Assembly: GCA_031285295.1 (NCBI GenBank)
Contig: JAITWK010000022.1
Span: 124,001-188,000 of the forward strand
DNA from: Deltaproteobacteria bacterium
GTDB lineage: Bacteria; Desulfobacterota; Desulfovibrionia; Desulfovibrionales; Desulfovibrionaceae
Direction: 5' to 3'
DNA: 64,000 nt
Part shown: positions 53,219 to 62,062 of the stretch, piece after piece
How the letters are laid out: every line of letters starts with the position of its first letter
Position numbering within the stretch: position 1 is the first letter of the stretch
Position numbers and translations under genes: made by a program
Notes under the pieces: generated by a model
Told to the model about the DNA's origin: nothing
Seen by the model: the letters and a program-made list of their open reading frames with translations, nothing else
Database searches by the model: none

Positions 53219-54136
53219 TTACAGAATGACAAGATCCCCAAACAGGATCAACAGCGAACAAAGGGCTAGTCCTGCCAGCAACAGATCGCCGCGCCTATTA
53301 GCAAAACTGTCGCCCCCGGTTCCGCCTGCTACTCCCGTTGCGGGTATGTCCTTTGCTCCATCCAGATGCAAAAGAGGAAAGCGGCCATTAAAGCCACGCA
53401 GCAGCATGGCTTCTTCCACTCTTTTAGCCCGCTGCCAGGCCCGGACAAGCAGCAGTCCGACCAGCCAGGCCAGAGTGCGATAACCGGATGGCGAAGTACG
53501 GGGCGTAAAACCGCGCAGTTTGGCCGCCTGCCTAATGACCTTGGCCTCCTGAGCCAGCAGGCCCAGATTGCTGTGCGTAATCAAAAGCAGCATGACCAGC
53601 TTTTCCGGCACATGCAGGCGACGCAGGGCGCGGCAGTTTTCACTTATCCCCGAAGTTCCGGCCAGTGCCAGCAGCATGGCGGCAATGGCGTTGCCTTTGA
53701 GCGTAATCAGAGCGGCCAGCAGCAGTCCGGATTGATAAAAATAAAACGGCCCCAGGTTGAAGAGCAAAACCGCCTGCCCGGAAGCAAAACCCGGCTCCTG
53801 CCCGGATCCGGGCGCAAAAATTGAAAGCGGCAGCATGATCCAAAGAAACAGGAAAAAGAAATTCACTGGCAGCAATATTTTTAAAAGCCGCCTCCAAGGT
53901 AACCTAAACAGCAGGATCAGCAGCAGTGAAACCAGGCAGGCGGCACAAGCAGCGGCAATATTCCCAAGCAGGCTTACGCAGATGGAAAAAATAAAGGCAG
54001 ACAGCAGCTTGCGCGTAGCGGGAATTACACTTGCCGGATCCATACAGTCCGGCGAATTAGCCCGGCCTTTGCCGTCCGGCCCGCCAAAGCCGCCAGATCC
54101 TCCCTGCGCATCACTGAAAGGAGTTTCAAACCTCAT
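53219..54136 (-). CDS. nikQ: Nickel/cobalt ECF transporter transmembrane subunit (CbiQ/NikQ)
   Basis: A 305-residue protein with about six transmembrane segments (from residue 45). ECF T-subunit features are visible: AAKLRGFTPR and EEAMLLRGFNGR, which carry the two Ala-x-x-x-Arg-Gly-type coupling motifs that contact the ATPase. A Gly-rich N-terminal stretch (residues 10-30) is atypical. It overlaps nikM by 11 bases. Confidence 0.9.
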   Translation of the reverse strand: MRFETPFSDAQGGSGGFGGPDGKGRANSPDCMDPASVIPATRKLLSAFIFSICVSLLGNIAAACAACLVSLLLILLFRLPWRRLLKILLPVNFFFLFLWIMLPLSIFAPGSGQEPGFASGQAVLLFNLGPFYFYQSGLLLAALITLKGNAIAAMLLALAGTSGISENCRALRRLHVPEKLVMLLLITHSNLGLLAQEAKVIRQAAKLRGFTPRTSPSGYRTLAWLVGLLLVRAWQRAKRVEEAMLLRGFNGRFPLLHLDGAKDIPATGVAGGTGGDSFANRRGDLLLAGLALCSLLILFGDLVIL

Positions 54137-54749
54137 ACCGCGTGGTCCCGGCCAGGCCCAGCAAATCCGGCGTCACCCTGATGACGAAATTGACAATCGC
54201 CACGGTAAGCAGGCCTTCAATGAACATCACCGGCACATGGGCCGTAAACAGCATCCAGGCCGAACTGAAAAAATCCGCACCGGAAGCGGCCAGAGCTGTG
54301 GCGGAAAGTGCCGCGCTGAACAAAACCGAAAGAAAACCACAAAAGAAAGCGCCAAGGTTCCTGATCTTGAAGGAAGCGGAAGCCAGAAACGGACGCAAGG
54401 CCAAACCGCAGAACACCGCCGGATAACCCACGATGCTGATGTTCGCCCCCAGCGAAGTAAGGCCGCCGAATTGCAGCAGCAAGGCTTGCAGAAACATGGC
54501 CACGCTGATGGCCGGAAAAGCCGCCCAGCCAAGCGCCGCGCCCATAAGGCCGCCAAGAATCAGATGCACGCTGCTGGGGCCAATGGGGATATGCGCCAGC
54601 GAGGCGACAAAAAAACCGGCAGCCAGCACGCCAACACTCATAATGTGCTGCCAGGGCATTTTACGCAGGCTGTAAGCCAGGCCAAGCACCGCGAGCGCTC
54701 CGCCGCTCAGAAGGACGGGCGCGGAAAGCACGCCCTCGGAAATATGCAT
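54126..54749 (-). CDS. nikM: Nickel/cobalt ECF transporter substrate-binding membrane subunit (CbiM/NikM)
   Basis: A 207-residue protein with about six or seven hydrophobic segments. It starts MHISEGVLSAPVLLSG; in this family the N-terminal amine and His2 bind the metal, which fixes the start at 54749 and rejects the longer frame from 54851. HIPIGPSSVHLILGG carries the second metal His. It needs the small partner L or N; nikL lies just upstream (4-base gap). Confidence 0.93.
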   Translation of the reverse strand: MHISEGVLSAPVLLSGGALAVLGLAYSLRKMPWQHIMSVGVLAAGFFVASLAHIPIGPSSVHLILGGLMGAALGWAAFPAISVAMFLQALLLQFGGLTSLGANISIVGYPAVFCGLALRPFLASASFKIRNLGAFFCGFLSVLFSAALSATALAASGADFFSSAWMLFTAHVPVMFIEGLLTVAIVNFVIRVTPDLLGLAGTTRYEV

Positions 54750-54753
54750 CTGT

Positions 54754-55392
54754 TCAATCCCTCTTTCTGCGTGAAATCGCCCAGGCCGCAAGTCCGGCAA
54801 CCCCAACGAGCCAGCCAACCCCGCCAACCACCTCGCGCACTCCCGGCCCAATCCAGCCTATCCAGTCTACTCCGCTGTCATCGTGAAATCCGGATAATTG
54901 CCGCGCCATGCTCTGTTCCAACAAAACCAGTTGCGCCTGCAATTCCTCACGCACTATAAGGCGAACAGTCTCTTGTGACAATGATAAGTCTGTCAATTCA
55001 GTGGTATGGGAGTTCCGGGCAACCGCAGCCTCGACGGCCTGATCAACGGTAGCCAGAGCAACAGCGATTTCGTTGGCTGGCATTATGAATTCGGCGCGGT
55101 GTCCCTGCCCGTCCTGCACCACAAAGGTCAAATCCTGCGCCGTGGCTGGCGGTGCAAAACAAGCCCGCCCTGCTTCATCAGTCAGCATGGAGGCCAATTC
55201 CGCACCGGCGCTGCCGAGCATCAGGGCGTTGGTGTCACGCGCCGGGCTGGTTCGGCTGTAGTAGCTTTCCGCGCATAATTTACCGTCCTCCGCCTGGACC
55301 TTAAGATGCAGAGCATGCGCAAAAGCGGTGTTCGGAATGACAAACAGGAAAGCAAGGCAAATGGAAAGGACAAAAAAACTATATTTGCTCAC
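54754..55392 (-). CDS. nikL: Nickel transport accessory protein NikL/CbiL
   Basis: A 212-residue protein with an N-terminal signal peptide ending near FAHALHLKV, a beta-sandwich (residues 28-100, LTDEAGRACFAPP), a coiled region (residues 120-170), and a C-terminal membrane helix followed by RRKRD. This layout fits NikL/CbiL, the accessory subunit that replaces NikN in some nickel ECF systems. It starts the operon nikL-M-Q-O. Its short upstream gap (50 bases) ends at palindromic copy G. Confidence 0.82.
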   Translation of the reverse strand: MSKYSFFVLSICLAFLFVIPNTAFAHALHLKVQAEDGKLCAESYYSRTSPARDTNALMLGSAGAELASMLTDEAGRACFAPPATAQDLTFVVQDGQGHRAEFIMPANEIAVALATVDQAVEAAVARNSHTTELTDLSLSQETVRLIVREELQAQLVLLEQSMARQLSGFHDDSGVDWIGWIGPGVREVVGGVGWLVGVAGLAAWAISRRKRD

Positions 55393-55442
55393 ACAAACTC
55401 CAAAAAATGTACTATTTGCAACGTTTCAATTTGGCGTCAGAC

Positions 55443-55567
55443 GTAGTGCCTAAGTTTGGCGTCAGACAAGGAAGATAAGTTTTTGCCGACTGAAGTGTAC
55501 TCTTCTCGTACACGACAGGAGGCAAAAACAAAATCTGACGCAGTATCACGCCAAAATCAGGCGCTAC
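55443..55567 (-). repeat. Dispersed palindromic element, full copy G
   Basis: Read on the minus strand, the arm GTAGCGCCT overlaps the glgB stop codon (55564-55566). The opposite arm GTAGTGCCT is at 55443-55451. The inner stem GTTTTTGCC/GGCAAAAAC is the same as copy F. TTTGGCGTCAGAC is also duplicated just outside the element (55430-55442 and 55455-55467). Confidence 0.88.
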
Positions 55568-57489
55568 GCCCAGTCGGGCATAAGAGCCAGAGCAGCCAGC
55601 GGCGGCAAAGTCAGGCTCAAAAATCCCTTGTCATGATTACGATCCACCACCGGGAGAGATCCGGGGTTGCCCACATTGCCGCCGCCGTAATATTCGCTGT
55701 CCGTATTCAAAACCTCATGCCAGGAGGCGTGATGCAGAAAGGCCGGACTACCGATTTTATAGTTGTAGCGCGGCACTGGCGTAAAGTTAAAAACCCAGAA
55801 AACCGGTCTTACGCCTTCGCTTTGCCGCATAAAACTCATAATTGAGGCCTGGTAATCGGAAAAATCCACCCAGGAAAAGCCCTGCCAGTCGTTATCATCG
55901 GCATGCATGGCCGGTTCGCGGCGCAGTATGCCGTTAAGATCCCGTACCAGATTACCTATGCCGCGATGGGCCGGAAAATCCAGCAGCATCCAATCCAGTT
56001 CGCGGTCTTCAGCCCACTCGTTCCACTGGCCAAGCTCCGACCCCATGAACAGCATTTTCTTGCCGGAATGCGCCCACATATAAGCGTAAAGCAGGCGCAG
56101 GTTGGCCTGCTGCTGCCAGGCATCGCCCGGCATCTTGGCCGCCAGGGATTTTTTGCCGTGTACCACCTCGTCATGCGAAAGGGGCAGCACAAAATTCTCG
56201 CTGAAAGCGTAAAGCATGGAAAAGGTCAGCACGTTCTGCTGGAAGGAACGGAATACGGGGTTCTGCTGCATATACCCCAAAGTATCGTTCATCCAGCCCA
56301 TGTTCCATTTGAAGGTGAAGCCCAGGCCACCGGTGTAAACCGGCCGCGAAACCCCCGGCCAGGCAGTGGATTCCTCGGCCACAGTGATTGCGCCGGGGAA
56401 CTGCCCGTGCACCACGGTGTTCAGTTCGCGCAAAAACTCTATAGCCTCGATATTTTCCTTGCCGCCATAGCTGTTGGGAACCCACTCCCCTTCCTTGCGC
56501 GAATAATCGAGGTAAAGCATGGAGGCCACAGCATCGATGCGCAGGCCGTCAAAATGGAACTCCTTCAACCAGTACAGGGCGTTGGCCAAAATAAAATTGC
56601 GCACCTCATGGCGGCCATAGTTGAAAATGTAAGTTCCCCAATCCGGGTGTTCACCCTTGCGCGGGTCGCTATGCTCGTACAGGGCCGTGCCGTCAAAACG
56701 TCCCAGGCTCCATTCGTCCTTGGGAAAATGCGCCGGTACCCAATCCAGAATCACGCCTATACCGGCCTGATGGCAACGGTTGATGAAGCTTTTCAACTGT
56801 TCGGGACGTCCAAAGCGCGAAGTAGGCGCATAATAATGCCCGGTCTGATACCCCCAGGAGAGATCCAGCGGGTGCTCGGCCAGAGGCATGAATTCGATAT
56901 GCGTGAAGCCCAAATCCTTTACATAGGGAATGAGCTGATCCGCCAGTTCGTCGTAAGAAAGGAAAGGAAAATCGCCGTGATGACGACGCCAGGACCCGGC
57001 ATGCACTTCATACACGCTTACCGGACGACGCAGGATATCAGAGGCAGCGCGATCAGCCAGCCAATCCTGATCCCCCCAGGCGAAATCGTGCAGCCCGCAG
57101 GCCACAGCCGCGTTGCCCGGACGCAGTTCGGCAAAAAAGGCCATCGGGTCGGTCTTGTATACAATGCGCCCATCGCCGCCCTTGATGCCGAATTTATATA
57201 AATCGCCCGAACAGATACCCGGCACAAAAGCCGCCCAGATACCGGAACTGCCCACCGGATAGAGCGGAAAGTCACCCCAATGCCAGTCATTGAAGGAACC
57301 GGCCAGACAGACTTCTCTGGCATTGGGCGCCCAGACGGCAAAACGGAAGCCGGACAAGCCGTCACGTTCCTCAGGATGCGCACCCAGCACGCGATAGAGA
57401 TCCCAATGCTCGCCGCGTCCGAAAAGATAAAGATCAAAAGGCTCGATAAATACCGGCCTGGTGTCGCCCGGCTTTACGGATATGCTCAT
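55564..57489 (-). CDS. glgB: 1,4-alpha-glucan branching enzyme
   Basis: A 641-residue GH13 enzyme that introduces alpha-1,6 branches into glycogen. The N-terminal CBM48 domain (FAVWAPNAREVCLAGSFNDW) is followed by the catalytic barrel: DGLRIDAVASML (nucleophile Asp), ITVAEEST (acid/base Glu), and LPLSHDEVVHGK (third carboxylate). Length matches the short bacterial form. It is followed by glgA upstream on the same strand, with palindromic elements after each of the two genes. Confidence 0.95.
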   Translation of the reverse strand: MSISVKPGDTRPVFIEPFDLYLFGRGEHWDLYRVLGAHPEERDGLSGFRFAVWAPNAREVCLAGSFNDWHWGDFPLYPVGSSGIWAAFVPGICSGDLYKFGIKGGDGRIVYKTDPMAFFAELRPGNAAVACGLHDFAWGDQDWLADRAASDILRRPVSVYEVHAGSWRRHHGDFPFLSYDELADQLIPYVKDLGFTHIEFMPLAEHPLDLSWGYQTGHYYAPTSRFGRPEQLKSFINRCHQAGIGVILDWVPAHFPKDEWSLGRFDGTALYEHSDPRKGEHPDWGTYIFNYGRHEVRNFILANALYWLKEFHFDGLRIDAVASMLYLDYSRKEGEWVPNSYGGKENIEAIEFLRELNTVVHGQFPGAITVAEESTAWPGVSRPVYTGGLGFTFKWNMGWMNDTLGYMQQNPVFRSFQQNVLTFSMLYAFSENFVLPLSHDEVVHGKKSLAAKMPGDAWQQQANLRLLYAYMWAHSGKKMLFMGSELGQWNEWAEDRELDWMLLDFPAHRGIGNLVRDLNGILRREPAMHADDNDWQGFSWVDFSDYQASIMSFMRQSEGVRPVFWVFNFTPVPRYNYKIGSPAFLHHASWHEVLNTDSEYYGGGNVGNPGSLPVVDRNHDKGFLSLTLPPLAALALMPDWA

Positions 57490-57520
57490 ATGGTCAAATC
57501 CTTTGCTAACATTATTTCCA

Positions 57521-57667
57521 GATAGTGTTTAAACGAGATGATTTTTTGTTTTCTGGCAAGGAAGATGAGCCTTTTATGAAGGAAGTGTACTCTTTTGGTA
57601 CTCGACCGGAATAAAAGGCGATATCTGACGCAGCCAGAAGCAAAAAGGCGCTCGTGTAAACACTATC
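57521..57667 (-). repeat. Dispersed palindromic element, full copy H
   Basis: On the minus strand it begins on the last base of the glgA stop codon. Arms GATAGTGTTTAAACGAG (57521-57537) and CTCGTGTAAACACTATC (57651-57667) pair at 16 of 17 positions. The interior matches copies A, C and D (CTGGCTGCGTCAGATA, the core with GTACCAAAAGAGTAC, CATCTTCCTTGCCAG). Confidence 0.88.
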
Positions 57668-59136
57668 TACCAATATTTGCGCTTAAAACTGCGTCCCTCC
57701 AACTCTTCATAAATCTTGATGTAGGAGGCAGCAGATCTTTCCCAGGAAAAGTCCATTTTCATGGCCCGCAGCACCATTTCGCGCCAAAGATCCGGCGAAT
57801 CTTCCCAAAGGTGCATGGCGGTAAGCACGGCCTCAAGCAGTTGCTCGCCGGAGCATTCATCAAAAGTAAAGCCGGTGGCCTGTGGGTCCGGCCAGGAAGT
57901 AATGGTGTCGCGCAGGCCGCCTACCGCCGTGGCTATGGGCGGCGTGCCGTAACGCAAGGCATACATTTGCGTAAGGCCGCAAGGCTCGTAACGCGACGGC
58001 ATGAGGAAGCTGTCACAACCGGCCTGCACCCTGTGCGCCAGAGCTTCGGTATACTTGACTATACTGGCGTAACGGCCCGGATATTCCAGGGCGAAGCGCT
58101 GGGAAGTCTCCTCGAATTTGGCGTCGCCCTCGCCCAGAACCACAATGCCAATGTCATGCCGCATAAGCTGCGGCAAAATCCCATAAAGAACATCAATGCC
58201 CTTCTGCTCACGCAGACGCCCAATAAAGCCGAACACCGGGCGATCCAGCAAGTGCGGCGACAGATCCAGTTCAGTCAAAAGCGCTTCCTTGCACACGCGC
58301 TTGCCGGAAAGATCCCCGGCTGAATAGTGGCGCGGCAGATAGCGGCTGATTTCCGGACTCCAGATGGAATAGTTCACTCCGTTGAGAATGCCGGAAAGAT
58401 CATTCGCGCGTCTGCGCAGCACGCCGTCCATACCGTAGCCGAATTCCGGCGTGAGAATTTCTTCCGCGTAACTCGGACTGACCGTAGTAATCTTGGAGGC
58501 GTAATTAAGCCCGGCCTTGAGCATGTTCAAGTCACCGAAAAATTCCACTCCGTCCATGTTCCAGGCTTCGTCCGGCAGCCCGCAGTTATCGAACAGCCTG
58601 GAGGAAAAACGCCCCTGAAAGGCCAGGTTATGCACGGTGAACATGCTGCGCGTATCATTCCAGAAAGGATCGATCTGGCGGTAATGCTCCAAATAAGCCG
58701 CCAGCAGCCCGGTTTGCCAGTCGTGGCAGTGAATGACGGACGGCGGCTCACCGAGGTTGCGAATCAGCGCCAGGGCAGCCCGACAGAAAAAGATGAATCG
58801 CTCGGCATTGTCGAAATAATCGCCCTTGTGGGTGTTGTAGTAGGCCGCGCGATCAAAATATTCGGCCCGCTCGATGAAATACACGGGCATGCCATTAAAG
58901 ATGATTTTGTGCGCATCGGCGGTAATTGGCGCCCAGGGGTAACCAACCGGCACCCGGCTGTAGATCTGCTGGGTTTTATGCCGGTTGTTGGTAAGACGGT
59001 AAAATGGCAAAATGACCGAAACATTAACGCCGATACGGCTCAACATCGGAGGCAAAGCGCCCAGCACGTCACCAAGGCCGCCGGTCTTGGCAAAGGGGAA
59101 CATTTCCGAAGCGATGAAAAAAACCGGTCGTCCCAT
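57667..59136 (-). CDS. glgA: Glycogen synthase
   Basis: ADP-glucose-dependent glucosyltransferase (GT5) that elongates glycogen. The 489-residue protein opens [25 protein letters not shown], with KTGGL for ADP-glucose binding. [11 protein letters not shown] is in the N-domain, and [12 protein letters not shown] and [20 protein letters not shown] are the C-terminal GT-B signatures. glgC is not in the window. Its stop touches palindromic copy H. Confidence 0.95.
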   Translation of the reverse strand: MGRPVFFIASEMFPFAKTGGLGDVLGALPPMLSRIGVNVSVILPFYRLTNNRHKTQQIYSRVPVGYPWAPITADAHKIIFNGMPVYFIERAEYFDRAAYYNTHKGDYFDNAERFIFFCRAALALIRNLGEPPSVIHCHDWQTGLLAAYLEHYRQIDPFWNDTRSMFTVHNLAFQGRFSSRLFDNCGLPDEAWNMDGVEFFGDLNMLKAGLNYASKITTVSPSYAEEILTPEFGYGMDGVLRRRANDLSGILNGVNYSIWSPEISRYLPRHYSAGDLSGKRVCKEALLTELDLSPHLLDRPVFGFIGRLREQKGIDVLYGILPQLMRHDIGIVVLGEGDAKFEETSQRFALEYPGRYASIVKYTEALAHRVQAGCDSFLMPSRYEPCGLTQMYALRYGTPPIATAVGGLRDTITSWPDPQATGFTFDECSGEQLLEAVLTAMHLWEDSPDLWREMVLRAMKMDFSWERSAASYIKIYEELEGRSFKRKYW

Positions 59137-59186
59137 GTGGCATCCCTTCTTTTATCTAGAACATTTTGCGCTTGAGATTGGTATTT

Positions 59187-59639
59187 TCAAAGTGAAAATG
59201 CTTTGTTGCCCGCAAGTTTTTGCAAAAAATCATCTATGATTCTACCGTGATCAAAGGCCAAGGGTGAAGGCAGGCTGTCCAGGGAAAAAAACCGGGCTTC
59301 GGCTGCGTCGTCGCCCCCGGCTATGTCTTCCGGGTTATCACACTCGGCCAAGTAGACTACACTTAAGGTATGCTGGCGCGGATCGCGTTCGGGATCCGAA
59401 TAAACCCCAAGCAGGGCTTTCAGCCGAACCGTCAGGCCGGTTTCTTCCAAAGCCTCGCGCACGGCTGCGGTTTCGGCGCTTTCGCCGTAATCTATAAAAC
59501 CGCCGGGCAAGGCCCAGCCAGGCGGCGGAAAACGGCGTTTGACCAGCACTATGCCGCGTTCCTTATGATAAATAAGCGCATCAGCCGTAGGATAGGGGCG
59601 TTTGCGGCTGTGAAAATCGTTACAGGAATTTTCTGGCAT
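59187..59639 (-). CDS. Nudix hydrolase
   Basis: A 150-residue protein. The Nudix box GGFIDYGESAETAAVREALEETGL is intact; its first part PPPGWALPGGFID precedes it. The rest (SDPERDPRQHTLSVVYLAE) resembles ADP-ribose or NADH-type Nudix enzymes, but specificity is open. I start at 59639 (MPENSCNDF), where AGAAGGA lies 5 bases upstream; a longer frame to 59693 lacks such a site. It is separate from glgA by 50 bases. Confidence 0.88.
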   Translation of the reverse strand: MPENSCNDFHSRKRPYPTADALIYHKERGIVLVKRRFPPPGWALPGGFIDYGESAETAAVREALEETGLTVRLKALLGVYSDPERDPRQHTLSVVYLAECDNPEDIAGGDDAAEARFFSLDSLPSPLAFDHGRIIDDFLQKLAGNKAFSL

Positions 59640-59744
59640 TTTTCCTTCTCGATTCCGGAGTTTTTTCAAATAGTTTTGTCTGTTAGGCTCCAAAATAACA
59701 TAGAAGTACCGTTGAAAGCAAGGAACGTGAAAATTAGAAGCTAT

Positions 59745-61937
59745 TTATCTGGCACTTTGGCTCAGCAAACCGCCCTGCACCAGCAAGGCAAAATCCTCGC
59801 CGCCCAGGCTGAAACGCTCCAGCAACTGCCAGTTTTGCGGTATCGACTGAACCCAGTGCGCATTTTCTTCCGCCAGTGAAGCCGAGATGTTGATAGACGG
59901 CAGCGCCTCGGCGTCAACCAGCAGAATCACCGCACCGGGCAGTTCCGGCAAAGGATTGCGAACATCCCACGGCTTGCGAACGGTTTCACCTGTTTCCAGT
60001 TGCGTACTTTGCTCGTTGGCGCGTTCCAGCATTTCTATCCGCAAGCCGGAATAATAGGCAAAGGGGGCCGGGTTGGTTCCCAGAGCCAGCGGAGTGTAGT
60101 CCTGCTCCGCATAGGCCGCGATCGTCCGCGAAACCCGCTGCGGGCTGAGCAACTGGTCCAGCGAAGGCGCGGTAAGCGCCCCTAGCGGCCAGGACAGGCC
60201 CACGGCCAGCAGCAGCATGATCAGCAGCGATCCTTCCGGGCGTCTGGAATTCACCGCGCCCAGCAGGAGGCAACCGGCAGCCAGTAAAAGTGCCGCAATA
60301 ATGAACACACCGCCGAGGTCAATGCCAAGCACCGGCAGGCCCAGCCAATCGAGCCAGCCCAGGATAGCTGTGGCCTTGCCGCTCAGATAAACCGGCACAA
60401 TGGCGCAAATCAGGGCCAGCAACAGGCAAATCACAGCAAAACAGCGTTGCAGAAGCAAATTGCGCAGCGGCGAAAGCCCCAGGGCCATGCGCCCGGTAAT
60501 GATAGCAAAAGGTGCTGCCACGGTAAGCAGATTCAGCGGCTGTTTTTCGCTCAGCAGAAAAAAGGCGGCCAGGGCGCAAACAAAAGAAATCCAGACGAAA
60601 CTTATGCCCTGATGATCGCCGCGAAAAGCGGACTTGACGGCCTGTCGGGTTTCCCGGCTGAACATCCCGCGCCAGTGCGGAAAGAAAATCAGCAGGACCC
60701 AGGGCATAAAAAGCATCGGCAGCAGGCAGTAATACCACCAGGCACCAGGATAGCTCCAAAGATTGCGTAACGGGCCAACAAACTGCTCGTCAAGGATGCG
60801 GGCCACCACCTCATGATGTCCATCGGCCCAGATACTGCCGATCCAAAAAATCGCGGGCAGCAGTGAAAAAACAAAGCCGAGCAAAAAATCCTTGCGGAAC
60901 AGACGCCAGGGACGCCCCTGCCAGAACGCGAAAATCACCGCCGTAACCAGCGGCAATACCAGGCCGAGCGGGCCGCCAGCCAAAAAAGCCAGAGCCGCGC
61001 AAGCAAAGCCCAGCCCCATGCGCGGCATGGATTCGTGGCGTCTGAGAGCCTGAAACATAAAACATTGCGCTGTGATCACCAAAGCGGCGAAAAGCAGATC
61101 CATACTGCAATAATTTAACGCGCCGCAAAACAGAAACAGGCCAAGCAGAACAGAACCAGCCGCGAAACAGCCACGCCAGTCCAGTCCGGCCACGCCTCTG
61201 GCCATGAACAGCAGCGCCCAAAGCAGCAACAAGGCTGAAAGTGCCGTACCCAGCAGCATGATTCCGGCCAGGCCATCCGTCAGCACGCCGGGCAGAAGCG
61301 CTACTACAGACTGCATAAACGGCAGCCCGAGCAGTTTGCCTATACCGGCCAGGAACCAAAAATACAAAGGCGGCGAGTCAAAATACACTTCACCGTTCAG
61401 CCTCAGGATCAGCCATTCGCTGTTAAGCTGGTCAGGCAGATTGCTCAGCACGCCAGCCAAAATCGTTTCTTCCGGGAACCAGAGCAAACGAGCTTCCAAC
61501 AAGGGGGAAGCAACCATAATAAGCGCCAGCGCGGTAAGCGTGAGCGGAGCCGCCAGCGCCAGCAGATCGTACAATCTGGAAAGCAGTGTGGCCGGAGCCT
61601 GCGGCTCGACTTTAAGAGGCGGAAATTTTGGCGGCGCTTCGCGCGTCTTTTTCAGCTTGGGAGCATCAACCGGCATGGGCAGGCTGGTCTGAACTTCCTG
61701 AGTGCTCAAGCTGGCTGAAAATTCCTGATTTTCGTGGCTGGTGTGATTATCCGTTTCTTCAAAGCTGTCGCGATTTTCCGGATCTTCCGGTTTATCCACA
61801 AGGACAAATCCAGTTTCGCGGCCCTCGGCCTTAGGCGAATCGCTTGCGCCAGCCTCAATCAACCCGCTTTCACTGTTATCAATCAGCTCGTCTTCGCGGC
61901 CCTCGTCCGGATCACCTTTATGTTCTGCGTTCATCAC
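59745..61937 (-). CDS. GT39/ArnT-like membrane glycosyltransferase with a long cytoplasmic N-terminus
   Basis: A 730-residue polytopic protein with about 11-12 transmembrane helices. The first 120 residues are acidic, low-complexity and Pro-rich, and presumably cytoplasmic. The first periplasmic loop region contains FPEETILAGVLSN and NGEVYFDSPPLYFWFLAGIGKLLG, which resembles the GT-C fold segment that binds the polyprenyl-phosphate sugar in ArnT and mannosyltransferases. The sugar and acceptor are unknown; LPS or protein modification is likely. No lipid A operon surrounds it. Confidence 0.78.
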   Translation of the reverse strand: MMNAEHKGDPDEGREDELIDNSESGLIEAGASDSPKAEGRETGFVLVDKPEDPENRDSFEETDNHTSHENQEFSASLSTQEVQTSLPMPVDAPKLKKTREAPPKFPPLKVEPQAPATLLSRLYDLLALAAPLTLTALALIMVASPLLEARLLWFPEETILAGVLSNLPDQLNSEWLILRLNGEVYFDSPPLYFWFLAGIGKLLGLPFMQSVVALLPGVLTDGLAGIMLLGTALSALLLLWALLFMARGVAGLDWRGCFAAGSVLLGLFLFCGALNYCSMDLLFAALVITAQCFMFQALRRHESMPRMGLGFACAALAFLAGGPLGLVLPLVTAVIFAFWQGRPWRLFRKDFLLGFVFSLLPAIFWIGSIWADGHHEVVARILDEQFVGPLRNLWSYPGAWWYYCLLPMLFMPWVLLIFFPHWRGMFSRETRQAVKSAFRGDHQGISFVWISFVCALAAFFLLSEKQPLNLLTVAAPFAIITGRMALGLSPLRNLLLQRCFAVICLLLALICAIVPVYLSGKATAILGWLDWLGLPVLGIDLGGVFIIAALLLAAGCLLLGAVNSRRPEGSLLIMLLLAVGLSWPLGALTAPSLDQLLSPQRVSRTIAAYAEQDYTPLALGTNPAPFAYYSGLRIEMLERANEQSTQLETGETVRKPWDVRNPLPELPGAVILLVDAEALPSINISASLAEENAHWVQSIPQNWQLLERFSLGGEDFALLVQGGLLSQSAR

Positions 61938-62062
61938 AACGACCTGCTTCCGGGTATATGGTAAAAATATTCCAGCCTGACAAGAATAAGAAGTAATAAT
62001 GCAATGACTTCCAAGCCAATCTAAACTATACAGGAGAGATCAAGCAAGCAAAGAAAAACAAA

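Noticed and set aside
55903-57201. 432-codon plus-strand frame
   Set aside because: Antisense to glgB.
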